Source: Clavelina lepadiformis (taxonomy: Eukaryota; Chordata; Ascidiacea; Aplousobranchia; Clavelinidae). From it: a stretch of DNA of 64,000 nt. The DNA lies in contig NC_135240.1 of assembly GCF_947623445.1 (NCBI RefSeq), forward strand, positions 10,044,001 to 10,108,000. Direction: 5' to 3'. Shown piece after piece: positions 34,560 to 46,830 of this stretch (position 1 is the stretch's first letter; the number at the start of each line of letters is the position of its first letter). A program made the translations under genes and the position numbers. The notes beneath the pieces were generated by a model. That model searched no databases, was not told the origin of the DNA, and saw nothing but the letters and a program-made list of their open reading frames with translations.

Positions 34560-36798
34560 GCTTGGTCAGTCTAAGTAATTACAGGCGCTTACATACTCAC
34601 TTCAATTGACGCCAACTTTAGATATAGCGTGTGGTGAACCTACCAGCCCAAATACAGACAATGCTGTTAAACAGGGTTTTGCAATTTTATTCATGTTGCA
34701 TATAAAACGGCACAATGGAAAACGGAATGTTCAAGTGATTACGAGAAAAGTAAACGAACCAGATTTCATGGCTAACAAAGAGTATCACTTCATCGTAGAA
34801 TTCTTGCATTTTATAGTGTACATGCGGCTTGATAAATGCCTATGAAATAGTACAAAAATATCTCACAGCATGCAGGCTAAAGCACTACTTTAACTTCTAC
34901 ATAGACTAATTCTGACAAACAAATTCCTAAAAAAAATAAAAAAACAAAATTCCCTATTGCAAGTAGCCTACACGTTTTTAGCAGAACAAGTCCACATCAA
35001 CAAAAGTCGAAAAAACGATTATTAAACGAAATCATTATATCTTAAGTTCCAAAGGTAGCTGAAAATGTATGTGGAAATTGCCTCTTTGCATGTACCAACC
35101 ACATAAAAATTTAGTAGCTGAAAATGTATGTGGACATTGCCTCTTTGCATGTACCAACCATATAAAAATTTACAAACGAAGATTCCCAAAGAATTACTTT
35201 GGCGCTGTTGACAATATCTTTTTTGCTCATTCTCTGGCTGTAGTTTGGGTGGTGGACTGCTTGGGCGGCTCTAACATTGTCGGTCGTGTTATAGAGACGC
35301 CAACCGCCGTTGTTTAAAAATCTCATCTGTTCGTAAAGAAGTCTGCAGCGATTTAACTGGCTTGGGTTTACTACTGGTTTACTACTGGTTTACTACTGGT
35401 TTACTACTACTGCATATACAGTAGCTAATACTGACAACTATATTAGAAACTTATGATTCTTTCTACAATCTACAACATAATAGGTATGGCTTTCAAAACA
35501 CTAGAAAGCTAAGGCACAATTTATTTAACAACGTTATTTTAACTTAGTGTAGTACTTAAAATAAGCCTTTTTGATGCAATTCTTGGTTTCTTCAACGAAT
35601 TGGTATATTCAGTCACTGTTTAAAGAGCTTAGAAACTAAAGCAATTGAAGCTAACTTTTTCAATATCACTGTCTGTAAACGTTTCAGTTACGAAACTTTA
35701 CATTTTGCATGTTGGCAACCGGTTAACTACTGATTTGTCAAAACTAGAATATGCCTATATTATACAATATATAAGTGAGGAGATTGTAAGCTGCTTTGCC
35801 ATAGTGTAGTGTAGTATTGCTATAGTCATAGTGGAACCTGAATCTTTAACGCATCTTCTCAAGTGTGTATAATAGATTGTAGTGGCCTGGGTGGCCTTTT
35901 TTAATACCATTATATCATTCTTGGGAAAGTGTTCGCCAGTTATTGATTGAAGTCTTGTTTATTGATAACACTGCAATTGTCGTTTAATATTTGGAAACTT
36001 GCTCTAAATAACTTTATGTGAAAACGCCGTTTAGTACGTTACCAGGTGATTTCATAACGTCCTAGTTTTAACTGAATGTAATCCCCATTGCCAACGCTTA
36101 TTTTGATCGTTCGCACGTTCTGAAATGTTCGTGTATTTTATGTCGGTTATTTCCGCTCACACCGCTCCACGCTGTTATAAGCTCAAACTTCGACGCGAGT
36201 AATTAACCGCTCAGACGGAGAGATAGAATTGTACGAACGTACTACGTTAGTCGTGTTAATTGCAATTCTTTAGACCTGTTTTAAATGGTGATTACTAAGT
36301 TTGTGATTGTGTGTAATATTCGGAACCTGTACAGTTCCTACAATAAAGGACCGTTTCTGATAAACTGTATCTGTAATAACGTAAGAGCTTTCGGCTAGCA
36401 AGAGGTTAGAGAATTCTAACCGCACGCAACCACGGAGTCAGATCATTAATTCGGCAGGTAAATTAAGTCCAAATAACATAAGTTAAGACAGATAAACTGT
36501 GCAATAACCACTGCAAGATAACCAAACCAAAGAAAGCCAGTAGGAAAATTTTATTATGTGTTTGCATTTTTTGAATACAAATAACCCACTGACGCTGGAA
36601 ATTCCAATATAATCCACACTTGTAAAAGTCGCACAGTTTTTATTTAAGCCTGTAAGTTTGAAACCGTTAAATATAACTAACTTCAAAAACAACACTTTAC
36701 GCCAGAAAAAAAGCAACAAGGACTCTCTGGTTACACATAACAACTTCTAGAATTGTACAGATTGTAGAAAATTATGAAAATAGAATCTCTGCTAACAT
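34560..36798. other. Gene-free region between TMCO4 and CFAP47
   Basis: No supported gene. Open frames such as 34606-34845 show no recognisable protein. It contains a tandem duplication (35053-35170) and a short ggtttactact repeat (35366-35408). A stretch at about 35875-36460 starts tgtagtggcc and has an aataaa-containing, LTR-like right half (cctacaataaaggaccg), but no second LTR or target duplication could be found. Confidence 0.4.
35053..35171 (+). repeat. Direct tandem duplication, about 59 bp x 2
   Basis: The unit gtagctgaaaatgtatgtgg...ccaaccacataaaaattta occurs twice in a row with about three mismatches (gaaattg versus gacattg, cacata versus catata). The small divergence suggests a recent event. 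Confidence 0.85.
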
Positions 36799-37301
36799 AG
36801 GGCTACCATATGTCCTCTTTTAGGAGGATTTGTCTGATTTTCTAAAGAAATATGAGCTGTCTTCCGAGGACACTGAAAAATGCCCAAATGTCCTCCTTTT
36901 TTGCATTTTGCGTTTTCTTGCTTATATTTTAAACAGAATTATATGTTTATGACTTTTCGGCATGAGGCCTAAGTCAAGTCAAGTTATTTTACAGCGACAG
37001 CATGAGGTCTAATCATTTTTATTATCATTGTTTTAATTTAGACAAACATAAAATCTAAATAAAGCTAAGCAATAATGCCAAAGAGGAACACTGTGTTTTC
37101 TGATGAACTGCGGCAGAAGTACAGTAGCCTGTTCTTGTTTCAGAAAAAGACATAATGATTTTGAAGCTGAATGCATTATTTGTGCATTTTGCGTGTAATT
37201 ATCCAAAAACATCTGATAAATCCTTTAAACATAAAACTTTATTTGCATTGTACTTGCTGGAGAAATTGTCCTTTTTTGGTGATGAAAATATGGTAGGCCT
37301 A
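36799..37301 (+). mobile_element. hAT-type element, ACCATATGTCC family, copy 2
   Basis: It begins AGGGCTACCATATGTCC and ends ATGGTAGGCCTA. The flanking 8-mers gctaacat and actaacat differ at one position. It is the inverted relative of 27237-27731. At 37075 an ATG opens MPKRNTVFSDELRQKY, like the N-terminus of hAT transposases that precedes a BED-like finger. The frame soon breaks, so it is a relic. Confidence 0.7.
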
Positions 37302-38216
37302 TACTAACATACAAGTTATTTGCGCTGTCCGCAGTCTTTTTCCTAAAAACCCCGAGAACGCATATAGGTATATACATATACAACGTAATGCTTTGTAATA
37401 TGTAGCCTACCTTTCATATTTACTTTTAATGTTACTACTGTATTTGCTCTACATTCTACAACCATCTTGAATCAGTCCAAGTCCTTCATCCTTCATTTCT
37501 CTGTCCATAAACTTTCCGGCGGCAAATTACCAACTCGACCCGATTCCAGGCACTGAGTGCTGATCAAGTAAATCTTATCTAGTCAGCAATGAAGTCAACG
37601 TATTGGCTTTGACAAGTTATTGAAAATTCAATTTAGCATTATTTCTAATTATTGTACTTATAAGAAATATAAAGTTTATAGATAGAAATCCCGAGCCTTC
37701 AACTGTCGTCCAAGTTTTACAGCAATTTTATAATACAATAACTATAGCGCATATTTTACATTAGCCAATCCGGAAGGGTTTGTTTTGACATAACGGAGAC
37801 AAACAAATGGACAAGTCTGTAAATTTGAATCTCATTTTTATTGTAAATTTATAAAATTTTCACGTTACCTTGATAAAATATAAGTATTATGTTTTATAAA
37901 ATAAAGATAGAAGAAATTTTCACAAAAGCTTAAAACCGATTAATGCACACACAGTGAAGTTTTACAAATTTTTCTACATTACAAATCTATGGAAATATTT
38001 AAAACAGCTGTAATTCCAAAACAAGAAAGCATAAGACAGATTTAAAATGAATATTAACGTTAATGCAGATTTGAATTTTTGTATTTTAAGCAGTACAACA
38101 TACCCAGCTGGCCAAAAATACTAAAATCACACTTACACCAAAGCACATCATGACCGAACGCAATATTTTATTTCAAAAATCAAATCAAGTTTTTAACTAT
38201 CTTATCTCATATTCAT
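37302..38216. other. 3' flank of CFAP47, no gene
   Basis: AT-rich spacer. On the minus strand an AATAAA overlaps the CFAP47 stop codon (38216-38221) and another lies about 50 bases further on (38166-38171). The second is the more likely poly(A) signal. Confidence 0.4.
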
Positions 38217-41200
38217 TTATTGTGTAGTTATCCTGTTAAGCAACCGCGTTCCTTTGATAGGTGAAGATACCGCTGTTGCATTCAACTTCAGATTTTTGCG
38301 GACGTAGTTGACTCGTGGACGCTGCGCTATGACACGGGGTCTAGAGGGAGTTGTGTGGAGGATGGTGGAGGATACGTTAGGAACCCGGTACTCTGGCGTT
38401 ACACCCTTAACGTCATAGGTCCATTGCATATCAAGGGTCTAACAAAATACGCACCGATTCAGTCACGGACTTGTGCATTTACATCTATTTCTGTTGAGGT
38501 AACTTCTCTTTGCGAATGACAGAATATACCAAAACATTCCATACCTGGACAATGAGCCTGGCCTTGTAGAAGCGACCATACATATTGGGAGTGAAAGTGA
38601 CCGACAGTCGAGTGCCGCTTGTGCCTTGCGGCTGCAACTCGCCTGTCGCTGGCGACACACTGAATTCCAAATCACTTCCGTTCACAAAGAATGCGTTGAA
38701 AGGTGTGGGATGTCTGCAATGATATAACAACACCTTATATATGATTCATTAGCACACTAAGTGACACAGCAATGAGCTTTGCGAAACCATAAACTCTATT
38801 AAAACTTACCACAATCGCATAAAATCGTTTTGGAAATGTTAGCTTGTTTAAGTTTAAGTAAAAAGTTACGGAAACTGCTGTAAGACGATATTTTACCTAA
38901 GCAAGGAGGGTAAAGCCCTCGATATCATGATATCTTACTTGGAGTGACTGTAAAGCAGGAAACTGACTGTTGACCCCTTGCCCAATCCAGCAGCCTCAAC
39001 GCATATGACGTCATCAGGCGGGGGTTCTGAAGCACGTATAGAAAGCGGGAAGCTCCACACACCACCTGTTGCTGAGGCCACGGTCAAAGAGACAGTGTAA
39101 CTACAAGAAGAAAAGTATAATGCCGCGGTTAATTTTTTTTAAGAAATGGTCGCCGCAACTGCAGGTTAGCAACAACATACTTGGCTACTTCCATTAACTG
39201 TATCAAAAACGGTAACTTTCGGTTTTTTATAAGAAATCGTACAGATCTATTTCTGGAAAGCTATAAAGCTAGTCTGGGCCAAATCAAAGTTAAGAACAGT
39301 GTCTCAATTGTTTCGGTCAGGCTCAGTTCTTTTTTGCGTTGGTTTTAAATTAGTTTCAAAATTCTGCAGCAGTAAACCCCAATTCTGTTGTTTTCTCAAG
39401 TAAAACAAAAATTCGGCCTTTTCTAAGTGAAAATTTACACAAAACAAATTCATGTTTTGATGAATTAACAAACTCTGCGAGAAACTTTTGCAATAAATTT
39501 CGTGTTTCATTTTAGAAAACTAGACAAAGGACAAGTACTGGATGGCCCAGCCCAAACTATTATGAAACATACGTTAGTCTATATAAAGACACACTGAATA
39601 AATTACACTTCTTTTGGACTTACTTCATGGGCCTGAATGGTGAAAATACGAGGTTAAAGACGAGAACAACCATCCCGGTGTGAGGGTTTCGCTGCTTTCT
39701 TACCAAGCTCACTGCAAGTGCTTGTTCAATCTGCTGACGAACGTCACCGTGTTCAGGATAGTCAATCGCGTAAGAAAACTCCTCGGCAATGGAATGCCCT
39801 GTATTGTACACAACGTATGAAAAGTGAAAAACTCGATAACAGTTTTTCACTGCAGTAACATATACATGTTACTGCAAATACATTACGCAAATTACTGGGT
39901 GAGTTTTTTTGACTTAGTTCAAAGATTTCTGAAAACAAAAAGGTGTGAAAATGAACAGCAATCAACTGGTAGGCTTATTTTATTTTACCAACCTTCCACA
40001 ACCACGCCTTCGTTTTTCGCCGCAGATCGTTGTCTATCGAGAGGAGTGACGGCGCGCAACTTAGTAAGATCGTGCCCGGATGCGGAACTCGGTACAGCAC
40101 CAGTCAAGGTCACCTCAAGGCGTTCCTCGATTCGACTCCTCGCTTGACACTGCAGGATCGCTTCTGTACCGAAATATACAGCTTTAATGCTAAATATGTA
40201 TTTGCGCGGAAGTTGATAGGCTACAGTAAACCCACAATATGCAATCAATCAAAGTATACCTTTTGTCTCTTTGGAACGTACTTCTGGTATACCGTGGACG
40301 GGGAATACCCACCGTATTGCCTTCACACTTCCGTCGTCCGCCCTGTTAAGAGGACCCATTTCGGTTTCCGCCGTGAAACGACCGAGACCTGAACGAGATG
40401 AGTGATGTTGAGCGAACTCAAGAATGGTCGAGTGAGTGAGCTTGAGTGAAGTGAACATGACTCGGTTTTATTCTCACCAGTGAAGTCCTCCATTCCAGCA
40501 TTCTCTTCAGGCCAAGCTTCTCCGTCATCTCTACTCAGTGAGATGGACAAGGCTCCTTCGTGACGTCGCATCTGCGTCATTGAATACGTGAAAAAATGTT
40601 TGGGTAATTAAACATGAAGCAGTAACACAGACAATTTCAAATATTTACACAAAGTTGCTTTTCACGAGTATTACTAGTCGTACGTTTGAACGTTTGATGT
40701 TTAACTGAAAAGATAGTCAGGAGCAAAAAAATCGAGTACTGTAATTGCACGCCAACTGCGTCGTATATCATACCACATACTTTTCCAGCAAGCAAGCAAC
40801 GCTGCACGTTTATTTCGCCACAAAACTTACCTTGTCAGGAGAAAAGGTGAAAGGTATGTCCAAAGTTTGCCGAGGTTCGAGCCGGATGTTTGTGGTGTGT
40901 TTGAGGAGAAGACAGAAAGCTGAATCAACAGTGATGTTGTTCCTGTCAAGTAATATCATAAGAAGATTAACAAGCGCATTCAGTGGCGACAAAGGAAAGC
41001 AGATAATAATTCAATTTAAATTGACATATAATATAGGTGAACTTGCTAGTTATACACAAGCTCCCCTATTAGTGGCAAACTTTTAAATACCTATCGCTGT
41101 TTAGGTTCAATTACTGTTGAAGATAGTCGGTTTAGTCTAGGCTAAATGAAGACGCTTATTATCTTAAATTGCAGGAATGTTGACGGAAATGAAAGTACCT

Positions 41201-44200
41201 AATGACGAATGCCGAAATGCTGTTCATTGTGTGATCACTGTCGCTAAGGTTGACATCAACCAAAACAGGAGCATCAGTTGGGTTGCGGAACGGGAGTATA
41301 AGTGAAGTACTCGAGCCCACACCGGCACTCACACTGAGTGGTTCCATGGTCTGTGGTGCGAGTCCTCTTCCACTAACGAGATAGCATACCTCGCCAAGCT
41401 GCTTGCTCTTGAAAGTAACTGAAACGGAAAGGCGTTTGGTAAAAACAAAAGTTTAATGCGGACCACGTCATGAAAGACTATGTAGAGAACTGAAAAGAGT
41501 TTGGTTCAGAAGAGTATAACAACCAGTTCCACAGCCAAACAATCTCTTTCCAAAGGCGAAATACAATAGATACAAACAATAATTCACACGACAAAGCCAT
41601 AAAAAATACATTGATAACTTCCATTTAAATAAATGAATTTGCAACCGTATTTTTAGGATTAATCGAGAGAGTTTTATTCCCAGGCCAAAGAGTTTCAATT
41701 ATTTTATTCTTACTTGTAGTTTGATGGCTGGCAGCACCCAAGTTTGTCGGCATAAATTGTACAGGAATTTCCATCTTCGATTGGGCTGGTATTTTGAAAA
41801 GAAGTTTTGGATTGTCAGAATCGACTGAAACTGACGAAAATAAAGGAATATCCAAAGAAAAATTCACATTGTTGCTTAAACCGGCTTCCACTGTCATGGT
41901 CTCATCGGTTGTATTGGACAATGTGATATACTGTCTTGTCCAACGACCTTGTATGTTGCAAAACAAAAAGTTATTCTTAGTGTCACATTGAAATAGGGAT
42001 ACAAAAAGTTACTGTGAAGCGTTCATATTTTAAAGTTGCAAGTTATTTAATAAATTAATACAGCCCAATATTCAAAGTAAAATAGTAGCAACAGTGGCAT
42101 AATGAAACAAATACTGAAATAAAACATACAACATTTCAAGAATTTTCATCCGGACTTACCCAAATGACATTCCATTGCGGGTAGGTGCTTCGGGGACGGT
42201 GGAACACAGTCAAATTTAAGTTTGTACCAAAACTCTCCTGTGTGCGGACTACAAAATATCACTGAGCCTTCTGCTCTACCGACCTCACGCGGCTGATAAC
42301 GAAGCCTGTACACTGCCGGTATTCTTGGCGCAAGAACAAACTTGGCGTCTCCTTCAACTAAATCTGCAATGATGTCCACCTGTACATGAACAAAACTGAA
42401 TGGAACGGAACGAGTTCTGCTAGTAAACATACAGTAGATTTTTTAGAAAATTAAGAACGGGAAAACCCACGCACACGCAAACAAGAAACGTAAATGCAGA
42501 GAGGGAAAGTTTGGGGTCAAATCAAAATTGAAGGCTGAGTTAGATGATGACTAACAGAACAAAATAAATAGTAAAAAATTTGAATGTTGTCTTTGTTATG
42601 GCCACTCACATCATACTCAACGCGTTCTCCGGATGGATTTTTGACGGGTATTTCTATCTCCTTCACTCCCTGCACTGGACACTCGACGTTGATTACGTCA
42701 ACGGGATCAGCAGGTTCAGCCTGAACTTCTATAGAATACCACACTCTGCAAAAAGAAACACCACAAAACATGTATAATCGCAGTATCAATTTGACCCAAA
42801 TTCATTTATAGGCAGTTTCCTATTTATTTTTTGGGGACTTTCTGGCCTATTTCGCGCCAATACATACACTTTTATGGACAGCTGCTAAAAACACAACATC
42901 AGCAAAATGAAACAATTGCAAGCAACCTGTAACCGCTCAAACCAGTGACTTGGCTGGATTGTGGTGTAAGAAACGATGGTGTCTTAGACTCGTATCCTTG
43001 CGTCTGAGACTGGTCAGTACTGACAAGGTCATCTTTGTCCGAGTCGCTGTCGTCTTTATCGAAACTCCTCGCCTTTTCCATGTCATCGACAGTGAACGCA
43101 AGCATGCCTGTTGTGACGCCACGTTGCCATGGTAACAGAGTGAATTTATACTCAGCCGTTTCGCCCTACATAAAGGAAAATAGATAGGTAATGAGGAGTT
43201 GATTTATTGACTACAATTTTTACAATATTAACTTATATACTGAAGTGTAGAAGATAGCAATTACCGCGTATCCTTATTGTAACACATTTCGCTTTGCTGA
43301 AGCAACCGCACGAGCTTTTACACGTTTATCAAAGTTCGTTAAAAACTATTATTATTTCTAAAAAAATTATTTTTTGTAAAGACCTATCTTACCTTAAGCA
43401 CAGTTACCAGCGCATCTCCTTCCAAGCATGGAATGTCGGTCATAACTTTGTAGGTGAGTTTATGTGGGGCGTAGTTAGGTACGGTAACAGTGCGCGTAGT
43501 AGCTTCTCTGCACTTGCACGGTACAATGATGTGTTCGAGCGATAGCGGGCTCTCTCCCACTCCGAAAAGGTTGAACAGATGTTCCGTGCCGTCATATCTG
43601 AAATGAACATTATCATCAGCTATCAGTAACTAAGCTCAAGCTCATAAGTTAAAATGTTCATTGTGTTACAAAGCTTCTGTTTTCAGTGAAATGATGATGT
43701 TTATAAATACTGTTTTGTATAGGTACAGATACAATATTGTAAGAGCATATACGCTAGAAGTTTTGAGATTTTTATTAATTTCCAACTGACTGTCAGTGAA
43801 CAATATTTAAGCAGTGCCAGAATACCTGGTTTGTATTATTAGCCTTCCTGCAACCGTGCACTCATAATGAGGTTTAAACATGAGCTTGTAGTATGCAGTT
43901 TGGCCAGCTTTTGCAAATAAGTATTTGGGACCTTCAAAACCGTCCGCTTCCACAATACAATCCATTTTCCAATCTTGTTTGGTCGTATTTTGCTGCACAA
44001 AAATTACACATTTGCGTAGCCTTACAATTTTTACTTTTCTCACAAAAATTCTCTACAGCAAGTACAAATTTTACTACGATCCACAAAAAGTGAGCGGGAT
44101 TTCACTTACTATTGGGATTGACTGGGTTATGCTTTGATGAGCCGGAGCATGAAAATCGAGGCGGGCTGTGGTACCGACAGAATTGACAGTGCATTCCACT

Positions 44201-46830
44201 CGATAGACCCTGACATCGTTTGGCGATTTAAGGGCAATGTCACAAGGATAGTGACCAGGACCTTTGGGTGTGAAACGAACTTCAAGAGGAACAATTCCGT
44301 CGTCCTAAAAAGTTTGCAAAAAAATAGATTCGCATGCTGCTTGTCATGCTAAAATATATGTCACAGTATTATTGGGAAGGGGAGTTAGACATTTTGCGAA
44401 TAGTAAAGAGCTTTAGCACAATACTCTGACCTGTGAAAGCTTCAGAAACAAAACTATGCGGTGTATGTCGCAAACTAAACTTGCAATACACTAATATTAA
44501 AACCTTTTGGAAAAGTTAAAACGTTAATTTACCTGTCTATCATTTGGACCAGCATTCATACTGATCATCTCTGTCGCTGGTGGTGGACCAAACGTCATTG
44601 GAGAAGGAACGGTGATGGTGGAAGGTACTTCAAACCATTCGGACGATGCCTCGACTTTGAAAGTGACACCAGCCGGGCGAGGGGGTGCCGAAGTCGGCGG
44701 CATTAGACAGTTTTTTTGGTCTTGTATAAGGTCGTTGTCTACTAACCCCATTGCTGCAATGGCTGCGGTCACCGTACCACTCTCCAAAGTGCCTATAAAA
44801 TATTTTGTTAAACTTTCTGGAAGAGATTGGAGGACAAGGACAACTCAAACGAAATCTATTCAAAGAAAGTGGAAAAACTCTAGCCTAACCTGTCAGACTT
44901 CTACGTTCCTGTTCTTTCTTAGACATTCGTTGCTTGGCAGCGACTCGCAAAGCCCGTTCCTTCGAATCATTGGTCACCGGTATGAGAAGATTTTCCACCA
45001 GATTTCCATTGTTTTCGCATTTCCAGTAAACCACACGATCGTCACCGCCGAAAAGACCCTTTCCTGTTAAATTAATAAGCTTGAGTTCACACTACAAAAT
45101 CAAGGGCTTTGTAAAGTTAAAGTAAATTTTCTCAGCAAAGAATGCTGATGTTGAATCAGTTTCGCCCATTTCGCGAGCTGAAAAGCAGAATCGTTAATGT
45201 ATAGCTTTAGTTGTCTGACCTCTTCTAGCAGCGGCGGCGCTAGTTATTCTAACGCTGTGCTTGGATGCAAAATTGAATGGGACGACTGAGGGAAGCGGGA
45301 GGGAGGAGACAGCTTCCACTGCGTACAAGAACTCGCCAACGTTTTCATCGACCAGAAGAATAGAACAAAACTTCCTTCCGAGAGTAAATGGCAAGAAATC
45401 CAGCTGTAGGAGAAAAATACCAGAAGATGTATTTGAAAGTAGCAAAGGCTTATATGTTGGAGATATATAACGATGTAGTACAGCTCAGTTTGGGCACATT
45501 GCCAGTCAAACGATATGAAAAATATGTCTTTCTGTGGACTCTATATCTTAATTTTGAGGCCAGGAATAATCCAAGCCGCGTGAAAAAAATTAAAGCTGCA
45601 AAATTAAGATAATTTCTGAAATTTTATTCAATAACAATGTCTGGATCAGCCAAAACTCCCAAAATTTTGCCATCGTAATAATTAATTGAAAAAGTTTAAT
45701 TTTGAGCTATTATATGCTGTGTAGTGAGAATGTTCCGATGAAGATGCATTTACGCGTTCCCCTTTTTCGGCAGTTTTATACCCGAAGAGGAGCATGGATC
45801 GGACCGACAATGACTGAACAGAGATGGAAAGCGAAATGAATGTTTATAAGCTTAAAAAAGCACTAACCTGAAGAACTGAAGATTGACCAACGTTCAAACT
45901 GATATGAGACTGATGACAGTAAAAAGCAGTTAGCTGTGACGTCATCGTAGGCCCGGCTGACGTCACCTTTCCTTCGTCAGGGACATGAAAGTCCTCGGAG
46001 GGGGGAGTGGCGGGTGGAAGGCTCTCTTTGGGCTGCCCATGGTCAATTCGAGATTTCACCTTCGCAAAGAGCAAACTTGACGTTACATGAAAATATTGTT
46101 ATTGCTGTAATAATTGTCATTAATAGAATTTATCCAAACCATAACACCAAAAATATTCTCATTACGTTAATGGAAACTTTGGCTACAGCGAAAAAACAAC
46201 CCTTTACAAACTTGAAAAATATCAACGACTTACCGATTTAATTCTCGACGAAAGAGTCTTTCTTGTACTTCTTGCGATCCCGTGTCTTCTTCCAATGTCA
46301 AGTGGAGATGGAGGTCCGTCACATGATTCGACCAAAACTATCCTGAAGGCGCCCGGATTCGGGAACGGATTGGTGATCTGGCGAAAGAAATCATAACAAA
46401 AATATATAATAAAATTACGATAACACCTGCCATAATATTAATCTTTAACAAAACTGTTAATTAACTTATAGTAATAATAGTCTAATTAAATTATCCCTCT
46501 ATTACATTAATGGGTTAGTAATAAGATTTGAAACAAATGCTTTTCATCACATAAATGTTAAAAAGTTGGTAAAAAGCCAACAAAACATCATAACTCACAG
46601 GGACGTCTATCTTTTTAAGCTCATAGCAGGGAGAATCTGCCCGAATAACCTTGCTTGGATGAATGTCATCAATGGATGTTTTTATTGTAAATACGAGAGT
46701 CGAACCAATCGTTCCAGATGGGCGGGAATAACCGAAAACAGGGGTATCGCGACGCCCCACCAGAACCAGCACAGCGTCGGCCGGACGAAGGAGGCGGCTT
46801 GTGAATTGTACGTCAATGCTGACGTCACCC
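38217..46830 (-). other. CFAP47: CFAP47 exon coordinates, last 22 exons
   Basis: In transcript order: 46830-46599, 46377-46234, 46059-45868, 45403-45220, 45063-44890, 44792-44533, 44304-44110, 43992-43826, 43597-43393, 43165-42927, 42745-42610, 42379-42160, 41947-41714, 41418-41199, 40942-40831, 40571-40478, 40388-40260, 40163-39993, 39798-39624, 39100-38939, 38713-38545, 38438-38217. These encode further ASH-like repeats. One exon (43165-42927) carries an acidic linker rich in Asp, Lys and Ser. The penultimate exon ends in a typical beta-sandwich edge (TRLSVTFTPNMYGRFYKARL). Several plus-strand open frames over these exons are shadows. Confidence 0.7.

Noticed and set aside
34246..34845. Extra TMCO4 exons or a small gene downstream of its stop
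   Set aside because: The frames have no similarity I recognise and no convincing splice joints; TMCO4 is complete without them.
44612..45070. 152-codon plus-strand frame
   Set aside because: It is antisense to two well-supported CFAP47 exons; a shadow frame.
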